A stretch of 37,878 nt of DNA from Euryarchaeota archaeon TMED99 (GCA_002170315.2 NHFA02000052.1:12553-50430); one strand, 5' to 3'. Shown: positions 25,290 through 36,340, numbered from the stretch's first letter. Made by a program: numbers and translations. Notes: a model not told the origin generated them from the sequence alone.

Positions 25290-26531
25290 ATGACCGAGAG
25301 AGTGACAGCCACAACCAAGCCGTACACAATCGGTCGGCCACCGTTTCGGCCGGGTGACGATGCGGATTTTGGTGGCAAATTTGTCGAGCAGCCTGGCGAT
25401 TTGAATCGTCCAGATCCTGCAACATGTTCCGCTCAAGATACTGTCGCACATGCGTCTGGTTTGATACGTGTGCTTGATGATGAAGGAGTCGCTTCTGGCC
25501 AATGGAATCCCCAGTTGGATGCAGAAACGATGATTCAGGGTCTTGAATACATGATGAGACTTCGTATCTTTGATGACCGAATGATTAAGATGCAGCGTAC
25601 TGGTAAACTCTCGTTCTACATGCGATCATTCGGTGAGGAAGCAATTGCTATTGCTCAAACGATGGCTCTTGAAACTCAAGACTGGATTTTCCCATCATAC
25701 CGTCAGCCAGGTGCACAATTTGTTCGTGGACGTGACATGGTCAGCATGATTTGCCACTGCATTGGAAACACTGAAGACAACGTCAAAGGTCGCCAAATGC
25801 CAGTTCACTATACTTGGAAAGAAGGACGATTCATTTCAATCTCTTCACCGGTTGGAACTCAATTCTCTCAAGCAGTTGGTGTTGCAATGGCAAGTGCATA
25901 CAAGGGAGATGATGAAGTCTGTATCTCTTGGCTAGGAGACGGAACATCCGCTCAAGGCGACTACCACTACGCACTGAACTTTGCTTCAACATTCAAGCCT
26001 CCGGTGATTCTCAATGTTGTCAACAATCAGTGGGCGATTTCGACCCACGCCAACCTCGCCACTGGTGGACGAACTTTTGCTGAGAGAGGATTGGCTTACG
26101 ACATCCCTTCAATGCGAGTTGACGGAAATGATTTCCTCGCTCTTTACAGCGTCACAAAATGGGCTCGAGACCGTGCTGCTGCAGGTAAAGGCGCTACGCA
26201 CATTGAAGTCTACACCTATCGAGCCGGTGGGCATTCTTCTTCGGATGACCCGTCGGTATATCGCCCAGATGACGAATTCAAATGTTGGCCCGGTGGAGAC
26301 CCGATTTTGCGACTTAAAGAACATCTCATCAAGGCCGAATTATGGAATGAAACCCGACACACTGCATTAGCCAAGAAAATCGATGATGAAGTCATGGCTT
26401 CATACAAGGCTGCATGTGAGTTTGGAGATTTGGCAAGTGGACCTTATCCACCTGCTTCAACAATCTTTACTGAAGTCTATGAAGAAGTGCCTTGGCACAT
26501 CCAAGAACAGCGAGAGGAACTCGGGAAGTGA
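25290..26531 (+). CDS. 2-oxoacid (branched-chain/pyruvate) dehydrogenase E1 alpha subunit
   Basis: TPP-binding motif GDGTSAQGDYHYALNFASTFKPPVILNVVNNQWAIS; SFGEEAIAIAQTMAL; YRAGGHSSSDDPSVYR. Confidence 0.93.
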   Translation: MTERVTATTKPYTIGRPPFRPGDDADFGGKFVEQPGDLNRPDPATCSAQDTVAHASGLIRVLDDEGVASGQWNPQLDAETMIQGLEYMMRLRIFDDRMIKMQRTGKLSFYMRSFGEEAIAIAQTMALETQDWIFPSYRQPGAQFVRGRDMVSMICHCIGNTEDNVKGRQMPVHYTWKEGRFISISSPVGTQFSQAVGVAMASAYKGDDEVCISWLGDGTSAQGDYHYALNFASTFKPPVILNVVNNQWAISTHANLATGGRTFAERGLAYDIPSMRVDGNDFLALYSVTKWARDRAAAGKGATHIEVYTYRAGGHSSSDDPSVYRPDDEFKCWPGGDPILRLKEHLIKAELWNETRHTALAKKIDDEVMASYKAACEFGDLASGPYPPASTIFTEVYEEVPWHIQEQREELGK

Positions 26532-26540
26532 GGTGAGATT

Positions 26541-27551
26541 ATGACAAAAATGAACATGATTAAAGCACTTAACTCGGCTCTTGAGGTACAACTTGAGAAA
26601 GATAAGAACGTCGTCATCTTTGGAGAGGATGTTGGATTCTTCGGAGGTGTATTCCGAGTCACTGATGGTTTGCAAAAGAAGTTCGGCGAACACCGAGTCT
26701 TCGATTCTCCACTCGCAGAAGGCGGAATTGCTGCTATCGCAATGGGAATGGGATTGAATGGTCTTCGCCCAGTTGCAGAAATACAGTTTGCCGACTACAT
26801 TTTCCCCGCATATGACCAAATTGTCAACGAAATTGCGAAAGTTCGTCACCGCTCAGGTGGAGAATTTACTGCGCCTCTTACCTTTAGAACACCTGCTGGT
26901 GGAGGAATTAAAGGCGGACACCACCACTCTCAATCGCCTGAATCACAGTTTACACACACACCAGGTCTGAAAGTCGTCTATTGTTCAAACCCATACAATG
27001 CCAAGGGATTGCTCACCGCTTCAATTGAATGCAATGACCCGGTTATCTTCTTTGAACCAAAGCGATGTTACCGTGGCCCATTTTATGGCGACCCACACAA
27101 TGTTCCAACTTGGAATGACCATCCAGATGCTGAAGTTCCTGAAGGTCACTATGTTGTTCCTTTGGAAGAAGCACGAATCGTTCGTGAAGGCAGTGCTTGC
27201 ACCGTTATTGCATGGGGTACCATGGTTCACATGTGTGAACAAGCCATCAAAGATTCTGGCGTTGACTGCGAATTGATCGATTTGCAAACTCTTGTTCCTT
27301 GGGACCGTGATACGGTGGTCAATTCAATCAAGAAAACTGGCCGATGCGTTATTGTTCACGAAGCACCAAAGACCAGTGGTTTCGGTGCTGAAATGAGTGC
27401 ATCGATTCAAGAACGCTGCTTCTATCACTTGGAAGCACCAATTACTCGAGTGACAGGATGGGATACACCCTTCCCTCACACTACAGAATGGGATTACATC
27501 CCAAGTCCAGCACGAATTGCTGAAGCAATAAAGAAAACACAGGAGGAATGA
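26541..27551 (+). CDS. 2-oxoacid dehydrogenase E1 beta subunit
   Basis: VVIFGEDVGFFGGVFRVTDGLQKKFGEHRVFDSPLAEGGIAAIAMGMG, RHRSGGEFTAPLTFRTPAGGG, FPHTTEWDYIPSPARI. Confidence 0.95.
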   Translation: MTKMNMIKALNSALEVQLEKDKNVVIFGEDVGFFGGVFRVTDGLQKKFGEHRVFDSPLAEGGIAAIAMGMGLNGLRPVAEIQFADYIFPAYDQIVNEIAKVRHRSGGEFTAPLTFRTPAGGGIKGGHHHSQSPESQFTHTPGLKVVYCSNPYNAKGLLTASIECNDPVIFFEPKRCYRGPFYGDPHNVPTWNDHPDAEVPEGHYVVPLEEARIVREGSACTVIAWGTMVHMCEQAIKDSGVDCELIDLQTLVPWDRDTVVNSIKKTGRCVIVHEAPKTSGFGAEMSASIQERCFYHLEAPITRVTGWDTPFPHTTEWDYIPSPARIAEAIKKTQEE

Positions 27552-27553
27552 AT

Positions 27554-28834
27554 ATGGGAACATTTGCATTTAAGATGCCAGATATCGGAGAAGGAGTCGT
27601 CGAAGGCGAAGTAGTAGAATGGATGGTCGCTGTTGGTGATATGGTCAAAGAAGACGACCCGATTCTTTCGGTGATGACCGATAAAGCAACTGTCGAAATA
27701 CCTTCACCTGTTGATGGAAAAGTCCTTTCAATTGTTGGTGAAGCAGGAGACACACTCCCTGTTGGCGTCGTTTGTATCGAGTTTGAAGTCGATGGAGATG
27801 GTAACGCATCTGCTGCGGAAGAAGCACCTGCTGCTGAACCTGAAGCAAAGCCTGAACCGAAAGCAGAACCTGCACCTGCTGCCAAAGCTGCGCCTGCACC
27901 TGCTCCAAAACCAGAACCTGTCGCTGCCCCTGCTGTCCAACGTGCACCAGGCACCAAAGCATTGTCAAGCCCTGCTGTTCGTCAGCGTGCTCGTCAAGCG
28001 AATATCGATTTGAATCTGGTCGCTGGCTCGGGACCTGCTGGTCGTATCAGCCATGCCGATTTGGATGCACACATCGCAGGTGGAGCAAGTGGTGCAAGCC
28101 GCTCTCGCCCAATGGGTGCTTCGGCTCGAACTGAACTGAATGGAACGGAAGAGATCAAGGTTATCGGACTGCGAAGAAAGATTGCAGAAGGTATGATTTC
28201 GTCATACTCAACCATTCCTCACTTCTCCTATTTTGAAGAAGTCGATGTTACGGCTTTGGAAGAATTACGCCAACACCTCAATGCAACTCGCCCTGAAGGT
28301 GCTCCAAAATTGACATACTTGCCGTTCATTATGCAAGCTCTTGTCAAGGCACTTGGCGAGCGACCAGAATGCAATGCTCTGTATGATGATGATTCCAATG
28401 TCGTTACTCGTCATGAAGCAATAAACCTTGGAATTGCAACGCAAACCGACCGTGGACTTTTCGTTCCTGTCGTTCAACATGTTGAAGCAATGGACATCTG
28501 GCAATCCGCAGAAGAAATGATGCGCGTAACCAGTGCAACTCGAGATGGAAAAGCAACTGCTGAAGACCTCTCTGGCTCGACATTCACCATTACCAGCCTT
28601 GGCCGACTCGGTGGATTGGGTGCAACCCCAATCATCAACAAGCCTGAAGTTGGAATTCTTGGTGTTCACAATGCAAAAGACCGTGCTGTCGTCAAAGATG
28701 GTAACATTGTTATCCGCCGAATCATGAACCTCTCCTCATCTTGGGACCACCGAGTTGTCGATGGACACGATGGAGCAAGTCTCGTTCAACTGGTGAAATC
28801 ATACCTTGAACATCCAGCAACAATTTTCATGTGA
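27554..28834 (+). CDS. 2-oxoacid dehydrogenase E2, dihydrolipoamide acyltransferase
   Basis: Lipoyl domain (VMTDKATVEIPSPVDGKV), Ala/Pro/Glu linker, peripheral subunit-binding domain, catalytic DHRVVDG motif. Start alternatives are 27548/27554. Confidence 0.95.
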   Translation: MGTFAFKMPDIGEGVVEGEVVEWMVAVGDMVKEDDPILSVMTDKATVEIPSPVDGKVLSIVGEAGDTLPVGVVCIEFEVDGDGNASAAEEAPAAEPEAKPEPKAEPAPAAKAAPAPAPKPEPVAAPAVQRAPGTKALSSPAVRQRARQANIDLNLVAGSGPAGRISHADLDAHIAGGASGASRSRPMGASARTELNGTEEIKVIGLRRKIAEGMISSYSTIPHFSYFEEVDVTALEELRQHLNATRPEGAPKLTYLPFIMQALVKALGERPECNALYDDDSNVVTRHEAINLGIATQTDRGLFVPVVQHVEAMDIWQSAEEMMRVTSATRDGKATAEDLSGSTFTITSLGRLGGLGATPIINKPEVGILGVHNAKDRAVVKDGNIVIRRIMNLSSSWDHRVVDGHDGASLVQLVKSYLEHPATIFM

Positions 28835-28844
28835 GGTGCAAGAA

Positions 28845-30275
28845 ATGCAAACCAAAAAATGTCAAGTTCTCGTCATAGGTGCCGGACCTGGAGGCTATGT
28901 CGCCGCTATTCGTGCAGGACAACTCGGACTCTCAACCATCATTGTTGAAGGTGAAAAAGCCGGTGGAACCTGTCTTATTCGTGGATGTATTCCATCAAAA
29001 GCCCTGATTCACGCCGCTCACCAATTCCACAACTTGGCAAAACACGCTTCAAACGATGGACACATGGGTATCTCAATTCCTGGACCTGCTGAACTCAACA
29101 TGGGGAATCTGGTCGAATGGAAAGAAGGAATTGTCACCCGACTCAACAAGGGTGTTGAACATCTTCTCAAGAATGCTGGTGCTGAACTCATCAACGGTTG
29201 GGCAGAGTTCCAAGATGCAAAAACGGTCAAGGTTGGTGAAGGCAAAGATGCAATCATCATTCAAGCCGAAAACGTCATTCTTGCAAACGGTTCAGTTCCT
29301 ATCGAACTTCCATTCATGCCTTACGGTGACAATGTCATCTCTTCTCGAGAGGCTTTGTCTCTTGAAGAATTGCCAAAGCATGTTGCTGTTGTCGGTGGAG
29401 GATACATTGGCCTTGAATTAGGAATCACATTCCGAATGCTTGGGTCGGAAGTCACCGTTGTCGAAGCAATGGACAGCGTTCTTCCAATCTTTGACAAAGA
29501 AATCCGTCGTCCTCTTGAAATCTCAATCAAGAAGCAGAAGATAAAGACCCATCTTGGTGTATTTGCCAAGGGAGTTGAAGCGACAAAAGACGGGCGTACT
29601 CAACTCAACTTTATTGACAAGAATGAGAAAGATGAATCTAAAATGCAGAATGTTGTTGTCGATAAAGTGCTGGTTACCGTTGGTCGTAAGCCCAACTCCG
29701 CTTCACTTGCTCCAACTGGAGTCGCCCTTGATGAGCGTGGATTTGTCAAGGTCAATGACCGATGTGAAACAAACATGCGAGGCGTCTATGCCATTGGCGA
29801 TGTTTGTGATTCTGGAGAAATGCTTGCTCACGTTGCCTCTTTCCAAGGCGAAATGGTTGCTGAAATTATTGCTGGCCACAAGCGAGCATACGACCCCGTC
29901 GCTGTTCCTGCCATCGTTTTCACCGAACCAGAGATTGTATCAGTTGGACTCTCACCTGAAGAAGCAAAAGCTGCTGGTCATCCAGTGATTGTTGGTAAGT
30001 TCCCTCTTGGAGCAAACGGTCGAGCATTAACGCAAGAGGCCGAAAAGACTGCAGGATTTATTCGAGTCTGTGCACGAGAAGACGATCATCGAATCCTTGG
30101 GATTCAAGGTGTTGGGACTCACATCAGTGAATTGGTCGGAGAATGGACACTCGCTCTTGAGATGGGTGCATTACTCGAAGATATTGCTGGAACGATTCAC
30201 GCACATCCAACCATGACGGAAATGACACATGAAGGTGTTCTTGCAACTCTTGGTCACGCAATCCATACTGCTTAA
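28845..30275 (+). CDS. lpdA: Dihydrolipoamide dehydrogenase (E3)
   Basis: VLVIGAGPGGYVAAIRAGQLGL, redox motif GGTCLIRGCIPSKAL, YAIGDVC, HAHPTMTE. Start at internal Met after an RBS; the track ORF begins at 28806. Confidence 0.95.
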   Translation: MQTKKCQVLVIGAGPGGYVAAIRAGQLGLSTIIVEGEKAGGTCLIRGCIPSKALIHAAHQFHNLAKHASNDGHMGISIPGPAELNMGNLVEWKEGIVTRLNKGVEHLLKNAGAELINGWAEFQDAKTVKVGEGKDAIIIQAENVILANGSVPIELPFMPYGDNVISSREALSLEELPKHVAVVGGGYIGLELGITFRMLGSEVTVVEAMDSVLPIFDKEIRRPLEISIKKQKIKTHLGVFAKGVEATKDGRTQLNFIDKNEKDESKMQNVVVDKVLVTVGRKPNSASLAPTGVALDERGFVKVNDRCETNMRGVYAIGDVCDSGEMLAHVASFQGEMVAEIIAGHKRAYDPVAVPAIVFTEPEIVSVGLSPEEAKAAGHPVIVGKFPLGANGRALTQEAEKTAGFIRVCAREDDHRILGIQGVGTHISELVGEWTLALEMGALLEDIAGTIHAHPTMTEMTHEGVLATLGHAIHTA

Positions 30276-30407
30276 GATTGTAAAAGGAGCCTACGGGCAA
30301 GGAAAAGAAGCGTGATGATAACAACGCACTCAGGGCCTCACCCGCAGGACTTGAGCATCCCCGAGCAATGATTGAACCAGTCGAGTCTGTATAAACTTCG
30401 ATGAAGT

Positions 30408-32801
30408 TCACGAACCGCAACTTAGGCAGTCATCAGGAGTGTCGAGAGAACAAGCAATTGCTTCAAGGCTTGAAATGTCTTCAGCACGTCCTGCTAATCC
30501 ACCAACGGTTTGGTCTTCGGACTTCTTCGCTTCAACAGTGAATTGAATTGCATCTGCTGCAGCCTTTGTTCTCAAGTAATACATACCTGTTTTGAGTCCC
30601 TGCTTCCATCCATAGAAGTGCATCGAAGTAACCTTGGCTGGGTTTGCATCAACCATGTGGATATTGAGTGATTGACTTTGGTCAATGTATGCTCCACGGT
30701 CGGCAGACATATCCAAAACATGGCGTTGCTTGATTTCCCAAGTCGTCTTGTAGAGAGCCTTAATCGAATCAGGAATCCCAGGGATATTTTGAATCGAACC
30801 CTTGTGACGAAGGATTTCGTCTTTCATATCAAGTCCCCAAAGACCCATTTCGATGAGATCACGGACAAGGTGCTTGTTCAAGACAATGAATTCACCAGAA
30901 AGTGTTCGGCGAACATAGAGGTTCGAAGTAAAGGCTTCAAAGCACTCGTTATTTCCAAGGATTTGAGATGTTGAAGCAGTTGGCATTGGTGCAACAAGCA
31001 GAGAATTACGCATACCATTTTCAATAATTTCTTCCTTCAAAGAAGTCCAATCCCATCGTCCACTGTGGTCGTTCATTCCCCAAAGGTCGAATTGAAGTTC
31101 TCCTCTGCTTGCTGGAGAACCTTCGAACGTTGAATAAGGTCCTTCTGCGATAGCTCCATCTTTTGAAGCGGTGCAGGCTGCAAAGTAAATTGTTTCAAAA
31201 ATTTCTTTGTTGAGTTTTCGTGCTTCTGGGCTTTCGAACGGCATCTTGAGAAGCGCAAAAGTATCTGCAAGTCCTTGAACACCAAGTCCAATTGGTCGGT
31301 GTCGCATGTTTGAGTTACGCGCTTCTGGAACAGGGTAGTAATTCACATCGATAACTCGATTTAAGTTTCCAGTCGCATGGTAGGTGACATCATACAGAAG
31401 TTGATGATTGAAGGTTTGATTCTCCACATCAACATACTTGTTGAGTGCAATCGATGCGAGGTTACAGACAGCAACTTCGTCTTTTGCAGTGTATTCCATA
31501 ATCTCCGTACAAAGATTCGAAGAACGAATTGTTCCGAGATTCTTTTGGTTTGATTTTTCGTTTGCTGCATCCTTATACAACATGTAAGGAGTTCCTGTTT
31601 CAATTTGTGATTCAACCAGTTTGTCCCAAACAACACGAGCTGGCATTGTTTCACGAGCCAAACCTTGTGCTTCATAGGATTCAAACAATTCTTTGAATTC
31701 AGCACCGTATGCGTCTTGGAGACCAGGACATTCATTCGGGCAGAAGAATGCCCAATCGGCGTTTTGCTCGACACGTTCCATGAACAAGTCAGGAGTCCAA
31801 AGAGCGTAGAAAAGGTCACGGGCACGGAGTTCTTCCTTACCGTGATTTTTCCTCAAATCAAGGAAAGCGAGGATATCTGGGTGCCAAGGTTCGAGATAAA
31901 TTGCAATGGAACCCTTTCGCTTGCCGCCACCTTGGTCGACATAACGGGCTGTGTCGTTAAAGACACGAAGCATTGGAACAATACCGTTGCTTTGACCATT
32001 GGTTCCCTTGATGTAGGAACCCTTTGAACGGATGTGGTGAATTGAAAGACCAATTCCACCAGCAGACTTTGAAATCAAAGCGCATTGCTTGAGTGTATCG
32101 TAGATGCCATCAAGAGAATCTTCTTGCATAGTTAACAAAAAGCAAGACGACATTTGCGGAGTTGGTGTTCCAGAGTTGAACAGTGTTGGTGTGGCGTGCG
32201 TAAAGTAACCTTGACTCATCAAGTCATACGTTTCCAATGCTTTACTGATATTGGAGTGGTGGATACCAACTGCAACACGCATCAACATGTGTTGAGGACG
32301 TTCTGCAATCTCGCCATTCAAGCGTAGAAGGTAAGAACGCTCAAGTGTTTTGAATCCAAAATAATCGTAATTATGGTCACGAGAATAATCAACATGGTTG
32401 TTGAGAGTTTCAGCATTCTCCATAATGATCGAATAGACTTCTTCGGAAATCAATGGAGCGTGTTTACCCGATTCTGGGTCAATGTATTCGCGCAAATCGG
32501 TGACGACATCGGTAAAGACCGTCTTGGTCGAACGGTGGAGGTCATCGACACAGATACGAGCTGCAAGTCGGCTGTAGTCTGGGTGTTGCGATGCAAGAGA
32601 CGCAGCAGTTTCAGCAGCCAATTGGTCGAGTTCTCGGGTGGTAACTCCGTCATACAATCCTTCGATGGTCAATTTGGTAACGTGACCAGGGTCAATCCAA
32701 TTTGGATCTAAACCGTACGTTAACGTCTTGAGTTTATCGTGTATTGCATCGAAACGAACATCCTCTCGCTCGCCTTCTCTATTGACTACTTGCATTGTCA
32801 T
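30408..32801 (-). CDS. nrdA: Class I ribonucleoside-diphosphate reductase, alpha subunit
   Basis: [56 protein letters not shown]-terminal CLSC redox pair. Confidence 0.95.
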   Translation of the reverse strand: MTMQVVNREGEREDVRFDAIHDKLKTLTYGLDPNWIDPGHVTKLTIEGLYDGVTTRELDQLAAETAASLASQHPDYSRLAARICVDDLHRSTKTVFTDVVTDLREYIDPESGKHAPLISEEVYSIIMENAETLNNHVDYSRDHNYDYFGFKTLERSYLLRLNGEIAERPQHMLMRVAVGIHHSNISKALETYDLMSQGYFTHATPTLFNSGTPTPQMSSCFLLTMQEDSLDGIYDTLKQCALISKSAGGIGLSIHHIRSKGSYIKGTNGQSNGIVPMLRVFNDTARYVDQGGGKRKGSIAIYLEPWHPDILAFLDLRKNHGKEELRARDLFYALWTPDLFMERVEQNADWAFFCPNECPGLQDAYGAEFKELFESYEAQGLARETMPARVVWDKLVESQIETGTPYMLYKDAANEKSNQKNLGTIRSSNLCTEIMEYTAKDEVAVCNLASIALNKYVDVENQTFNHQLLYDVTYHATGNLNRVIDVNYYPVPEARNSNMRHRPIGLGVQGLADTFALLKMPFESPEARKLNKEIFETIYFAACTASKDGAIAEGPYSTFEGSPASRGELQFDLWGMNDHSGRWDWTSLKEEIIENGMRNSLLVAPMPTASTSQILGNNECFEAFTSNLYVRRTLSGEFIVLNKHLVRDLIEMGLWGLDMKDEILRHKGSIQNIPGIPDSIKALYKTTWEIKQRHVLDMSADRGAYIDQSQSLNIHMVDANPAKVTSMHFYGWKQGLKTGMYYLRTKAAADAIQFTVEAKKSEDQTVGGLAGRAEDISSLEAIACSLDTPDDCLSCGS

Positions 32802-32861
32802 TTTTTTTCCTCCATTTGTTCATGTGTGATTGCGCAACATCTTCGTATGAGTGGGTACGGT

Positions 32862-33908
32862 TCAAAAGTCTTCGTCTACTGAGAAGCGCTGTTGGACACT
32901 TCCAAGGTTACCACCGTCTTTGACACCGGCCTTCTGGTATTCGCCAACTCTCTTCTCGAAGAAGTTGGTTTTACCTTGCATTGAGATCATTTCCATCCAA
33001 GGGAATGGATTTGTAGCATTATACAATTTACTCGCTCCAAGTGAGACCATCAATCGGTCAGCAACAAAGCGAATGTATTCCTGCATAAGGTCTGCATTCA
33101 TTCCAATCAAGGAGACAGGTAGTGCAGAAGTAACGAATTCAATTTCAATTTCGACCGCTTCAGAGATAATTCGGTGAATCATGTTTTCACCTGCACCTCG
33201 AATCAGTTTGTTGTGAAGGAGACAAGCAAAGTCACAGTGAAGTCCTTCATCTCTAGAAATCAGTTCATTGGAGAAGGTGAGGCCAGGCATGAGGCCGCGC
33301 TTCTTGAGCCAGAAGATAGCGCAAAAAGAACCTGAGAAGAAGATGCCTTCAACTGCAGCAAAGGCAACCAAGCGTTGAGCGAATGAACCCTTCTTTCGTG
33401 AGAGCCATCGAAGAGCCCAGTTGCCCTTCTTCTTCACCGATGGAACAGTTTCAAGAGCATTGAACAAGTGATCTTTCTCTACCGGGTCGGTGATGTATGC
33501 ATCAATCAAGAGCGAGTATGTCTCAGCATGAATATTCTCCATCATAATTTGGAAACCATAGAAGCAACGAGCCTCAGCCCATTGTACTTCATCGGCGAAG
33601 TTTGTAACGAGGTTTTCATTGACAATCCCATCACTCGCAGCAAAGAAGGCAAGAACGTGTTTGAGGAAGTGGCGCTCATTGTCGCTAAGTTTCTTCCAAT
33701 CTTTTGCATCTTCTGCCAAGTCGATTTCTTCAGCAGTCCAAAAAGAGGCAGCGTGGAGTTTGTACATCTCCCATATCTCTGCTTGTTCGATAGGGAACAG
33801 TACGAAACGATCTGGAGATTCTTGAAGCATCGGCTCGATATGTTCCTGAGAAAGGTCGAGTTCGAAACCGTCTGAGTTGGCTGAGTTCTTGTCGTGATCG
33901 ATTACCAT
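32862..33908 (-). CDS. nrdB: Class I ribonucleoside-diphosphate reductase, beta subunit
   Basis: [46 protein letters not shown]: di-iron ligand pattern of NrdB; directly upstream of nrdA in transcription order. Confidence 0.95.
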   Translation of the reverse strand: MVIDHDKNSANSDGFELDLSQEHIEPMLQESPDRFVLFPIEQAEIWEMYKLHAASFWTAEEIDLAEDAKDWKKLSDNERHFLKHVLAFFAASDGIVNENLVTNFADEVQWAEARCFYGFQIMMENIHAETYSLLIDAYITDPVEKDHLFNALETVPSVKKKGNWALRWLSRKKGSFAQRLVAFAAVEGIFFSGSFCAIFWLKKRGLMPGLTFSNELISRDEGLHCDFACLLHNKLIRGAGENMIHRIISEAVEIEIEFVTSALPVSLIGMNADLMQEYIRFVADRLMVSLGASKLYNATNPFPWMEMISMQGKTNFFEKRVGEYQKAGVKDGGNLGSVQQRFSVDEDF

Positions 33909-34042
33909 TTGTCATCCCCCTCGTATGTTTCCCATGCTGGATTTCATTTGCCCTCCGAGGTAGTGTATAATGTTCACCCCCTTTGCTCAATGCTACGGAG
34001 CGATTTTGCGGGTGTTTTGGTAAACCTAAAAAATGCCTCAGT

Positions 34043-34082
34043 GGCCTTTAGGGAGACAATTTCTCCACAGACTATAAAGGCC
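34043..34082. promoter_or_regulatory. Composite inverted repeat upstream of nrdB: GGCCTTTA/TAAAGGCC enclosing GGAGA-CAATT-TCTCC
   Basis: 8-bp perfect outer arms (34043-34050/34075-34082) and 5-bp inner arms (34052-34056/34062-34066). Confidence 0.5.
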
Positions 34083-34171
34083 GGTTTTCAACTGTAGAAA
34101 ATACACTGGCTCAAGGTTCGTTTCCACTCGAAACCTGTTTCCTTTTCTCAAGCGGATTAGAGAAGGCGACC

Positions 34172-34507
34172 TCACTGGCCTGAGAGAGTTGAGGAATCCT
34201 TTCGTATCCATTCACCATATGCATCAGATGGCGTTGCTTGCCAAAAGAGAATTTGCGGAACATCATAAGGATGAAGCTCTTGAATCTTCGAAATCACATT
34301 CTCTTTCCTAGAAACGTGTACTTTTATTTCCATGGCCCATTCTGAACTGGATTCGATTTTACCTTCCCAACGATACATCGATTGAACGGAAGAATGCTGA
34401 ACGCATGATGCGCCTGATTCAAGAAGACTCTGTGAGAAAGATCCAACTTCAAACTCTTTCCAGCTACGTGGAAGAGTTGTTTGTAGAATGATGACTGGTT
34501 CGCTCAT
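34172..34507 (-). CDS. cutA: CutA1-like divalent-ion tolerance protein
   Basis: VIILQTTLP...SLLESGASCVQHSSVQSMYRWEGKIESSSEWAMEIKV...IQELHPYDVPQILFW fits the CutA1 pattern. Start placed at internal Met. Confidence 0.8.
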   Translation of the reverse strand: MSEPVIILQTTLPRSWKEFEVGSFSQSLLESGASCVQHSSVQSMYRWEGKIESSSEWAMEIKVHVSRKENVISKIQELHPYDVPQILFWQATPSDAYGEWIRKDSSTLSGQ

Positions 34508-34551
34508 GAACCTTGCAGAGCGTTGCCGCTCAAGAACAATACGGTGAAACT

Positions 34552-34743
34552 TCACTCGACTTTACGAACGCTAACTGCGTTCGGTCCTTTCGGACCTTCA
34601 CCGACTTCGAATTCGACGGTGTCTCCGTCCTGAATTTCGCCTTCGACTTCAGAGATGTGAACAAACAGGTCGTTGCCGCCCTCTTGTTCAATAAATCCGT
34701 ATCCTTTTGTTTGGTTAAACCACTTGACTGTACCTTGTGCCAC
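34552..34743 (-). CDS. Cold-shock domain protein (CspA-like)
   Basis: [35 protein letters not shown]: classic RNP1/RNP2 cold-shock motifs. Confidence 0.95.
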   Translation of the reverse strand: MAQGTVKWFNQTKGYGFIEQEGGNDLFVHISEVEGEIQDGDTVEFEVGEGPKGPNAVSVRKVE

Positions 34744-34915
34744 GAGGCTCGCTTTTTGTGATGGTATATTATCTAAGAGGGCTGTTTGTATTCTGACACG
34801 CTCGTTCTCAAGGCCCGCTCTTTACCCGAGAACGTGATTTCTTTCACCTCTACTCTCTAAGCCTTCGAGGCGAAAACTGGGAAATCTTCATCAAGAGAAA
34901 GGAGAAACAGACACC

Positions 34916-35062
34916 ATGGTCGCTGAGATTATCGCACCCGCAGTTGAAGCAATGGGTGATTTCATGGATGCTGAAGAAAACAAGTGGTGGGTGCGCCCAC
35001 TGAAGGTGCTGATTTACATCGGTGTATTCTCTGTCATCCCGTTGTATTTTTACTTCATTTAA
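34916..35062 (+). CDS. Small single-TM membrane protein (48 aa), absent from the ORF track
   Basis: ATG after AAAGGAGAAA RBS: MVAEIIAPAVEAMGDFMDAEENKWWVRPLKVLIYIGVFSVIPLYFYFI*. Confidence 0.65.
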   Translation: MVAEIIAPAVEAMGDFMDAEENKWWVRPLKVLIYIGVFSVIPLYFYFI

Positions 35063-35859
35063 GCACTGGAATCCATTGGTGCAGTCATGCTCCAATCCGT
35101 AAGTGGCTTGTGCCAATCACGAACTTGATCCGTTTCCAATCGGAATTGCATTCCTTCACCAGGTTCGATTTCAAGGTCAAACATCTCAAAAGGAATACTC
35201 AATTCATTACTTCTGAATGTATCATCGAAAAGAATCTCTTGCTCAACGACCGCACCATCAACTGTGTGCTCTAGGATGACACGAACATGACATTCTTGCA
35301 GAGGATTTCGCATCGAACAAGATTCGCTGCTCCCATCGTGTTCAACGGTAACTACGCCCTCTAAGGAGACAATGCCTGGAGATGGTCGCAAATCAATTAC
35401 AGTAGATTTGGCAGTGGGTGCGCAAACGCATTCCATGTTATCCGATTCAACATTTGATTGCAAATCTACAGTAATTTCAACCGAAGAGACTTGAATTGCT
35501 TCAATCGAAGTTGATGTCGCAGTAACAGTATAGTGGCCGGGAGTGGCATAAGAGTGCGTTGCTGAAGGTCCAGTAGAAACCATTCCATCTCCAAAGTCCC
35601 AAGTTACAATTCCGCCAGCGTTGTTACTTTCAAAGGTAAATTCATGGAGAATTTCTGTAATCACGTCCTCTTCGTTATTATCACCATCATCAACTTCTAA
35701 CAGTGTGAATTGATTGATACCATAAACCACTGGTGCGTCGATGGAGAAAGGGCTATCCGAGGTTGATGGAGAAGATACCATCGAAGTGAGAGCAGCGCCG
35801 GAGGCAGCGCCAAGCACAACCAAAAGAACAAGAGTTGCAACAGAAATTGAATACTTCAT
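35059..35859 (-). CDS. Secreted or lipid/membrane-attached protein with a PKD domain
   Basis: N-terminal signal (ISVATLVLLVVLGAASGAAL) and PKD signature EFTFESNNAGGIVTWDFGDGMVSTGPSATHSYATPGHYTVTATS. Confidence 0.85.
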   Translation of the reverse strand: MKYSISVATLVLLVVLGAASGAALTSMVSSPSTSDSPFSIDAPVVYGINQFTLLEVDDGDNNEEDVITEILHEFTFESNNAGGIVTWDFGDGMVSTGPSATHSYATPGHYTVTATSTSIEAIQVSSVEITVDLQSNVESDNMECVCAPTAKSTVIDLRPSPGIVSLEGVVTVEHDGSSESCSMRNPLQECHVRVILEHTVDGAVVEQEILFDDTFRSNELSIPFEMFDLEIEPGEGMQFRLETDQVRDWHKPLTDWSMTAPMDSSA

Positions 35860-35970
35860 GGTTTGATTTAATCGTGTTGACTTATCAAAGTCTGTTTGTT
35901 TATCCGGACATTTCTGAAGAGATTTTCGAATGAAATTGCGAGTTCATAAAGGGTTGAATGCTGTAGAATT

Positions 35971-36297
35971 ATGGATGAAAATGATGAAGAAAAAAACCGC
36001 TTGAAGGCCATTCGAGAGAAGCTCGAATCACACATTATCTCAACATTTCACGGTAAAGAAATGTGGTATCAAGAAAAGAGATTACAATACAAAGGAATAC
36101 CAGACATCACTACTGATGCATGGGGGGTCACCGTTCATTTTGAATGTAAACGAGGACAACCAGTTCACCTCAGTGGACGATGGGATTTCATCATCGCCTA
36201 TGCAGATTATATCGGTGCAGCATATGCAGGCTGGAGTCTCAGTTTTGAATGTCCGCATCCCGAATGGGAAGAAGAATTGGATGAAGAGGAAAAGTAA
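35971..36297 (+). CDS. Hypothetical acidic protein (108 aa)
   Basis: Complete ORF in a well-spaced gap, no recognised family; C-terminus SFECPHPEWEEELDEEEK. Confidence 0.6.
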   Translation: MDENDEEKNRLKAIREKLESHIISTFHGKEMWYQEKRLQYKGIPDITTDAWGVTVHFECKRGQPVHLSGRWDFIIAYADYIGAAYAGWSLSFECPHPEWEEELDEEEK

Positions 36298-36315
36298 AGC
36301 AATGCAAGGAGGATG
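36241..36315. repeat. 75-nt diverged direct repeat, copy 1
   Basis: Ungapped alignment to 36573-36647 gives 64/75 identical by hand count. Confidence 0.8.
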
Positions 36316-36340
36316 CTATCAATTGATAAATGAATGATGC

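Noticed and set aside
30276-30407. Open + frame EPTGKEKKRDDNNALRASPAGLEHPRAMIEPVESV* between lpdA and nrdA
   Set aside because: No plausible start codon near the RBS, short length, and convergent gene ends; likely chance.
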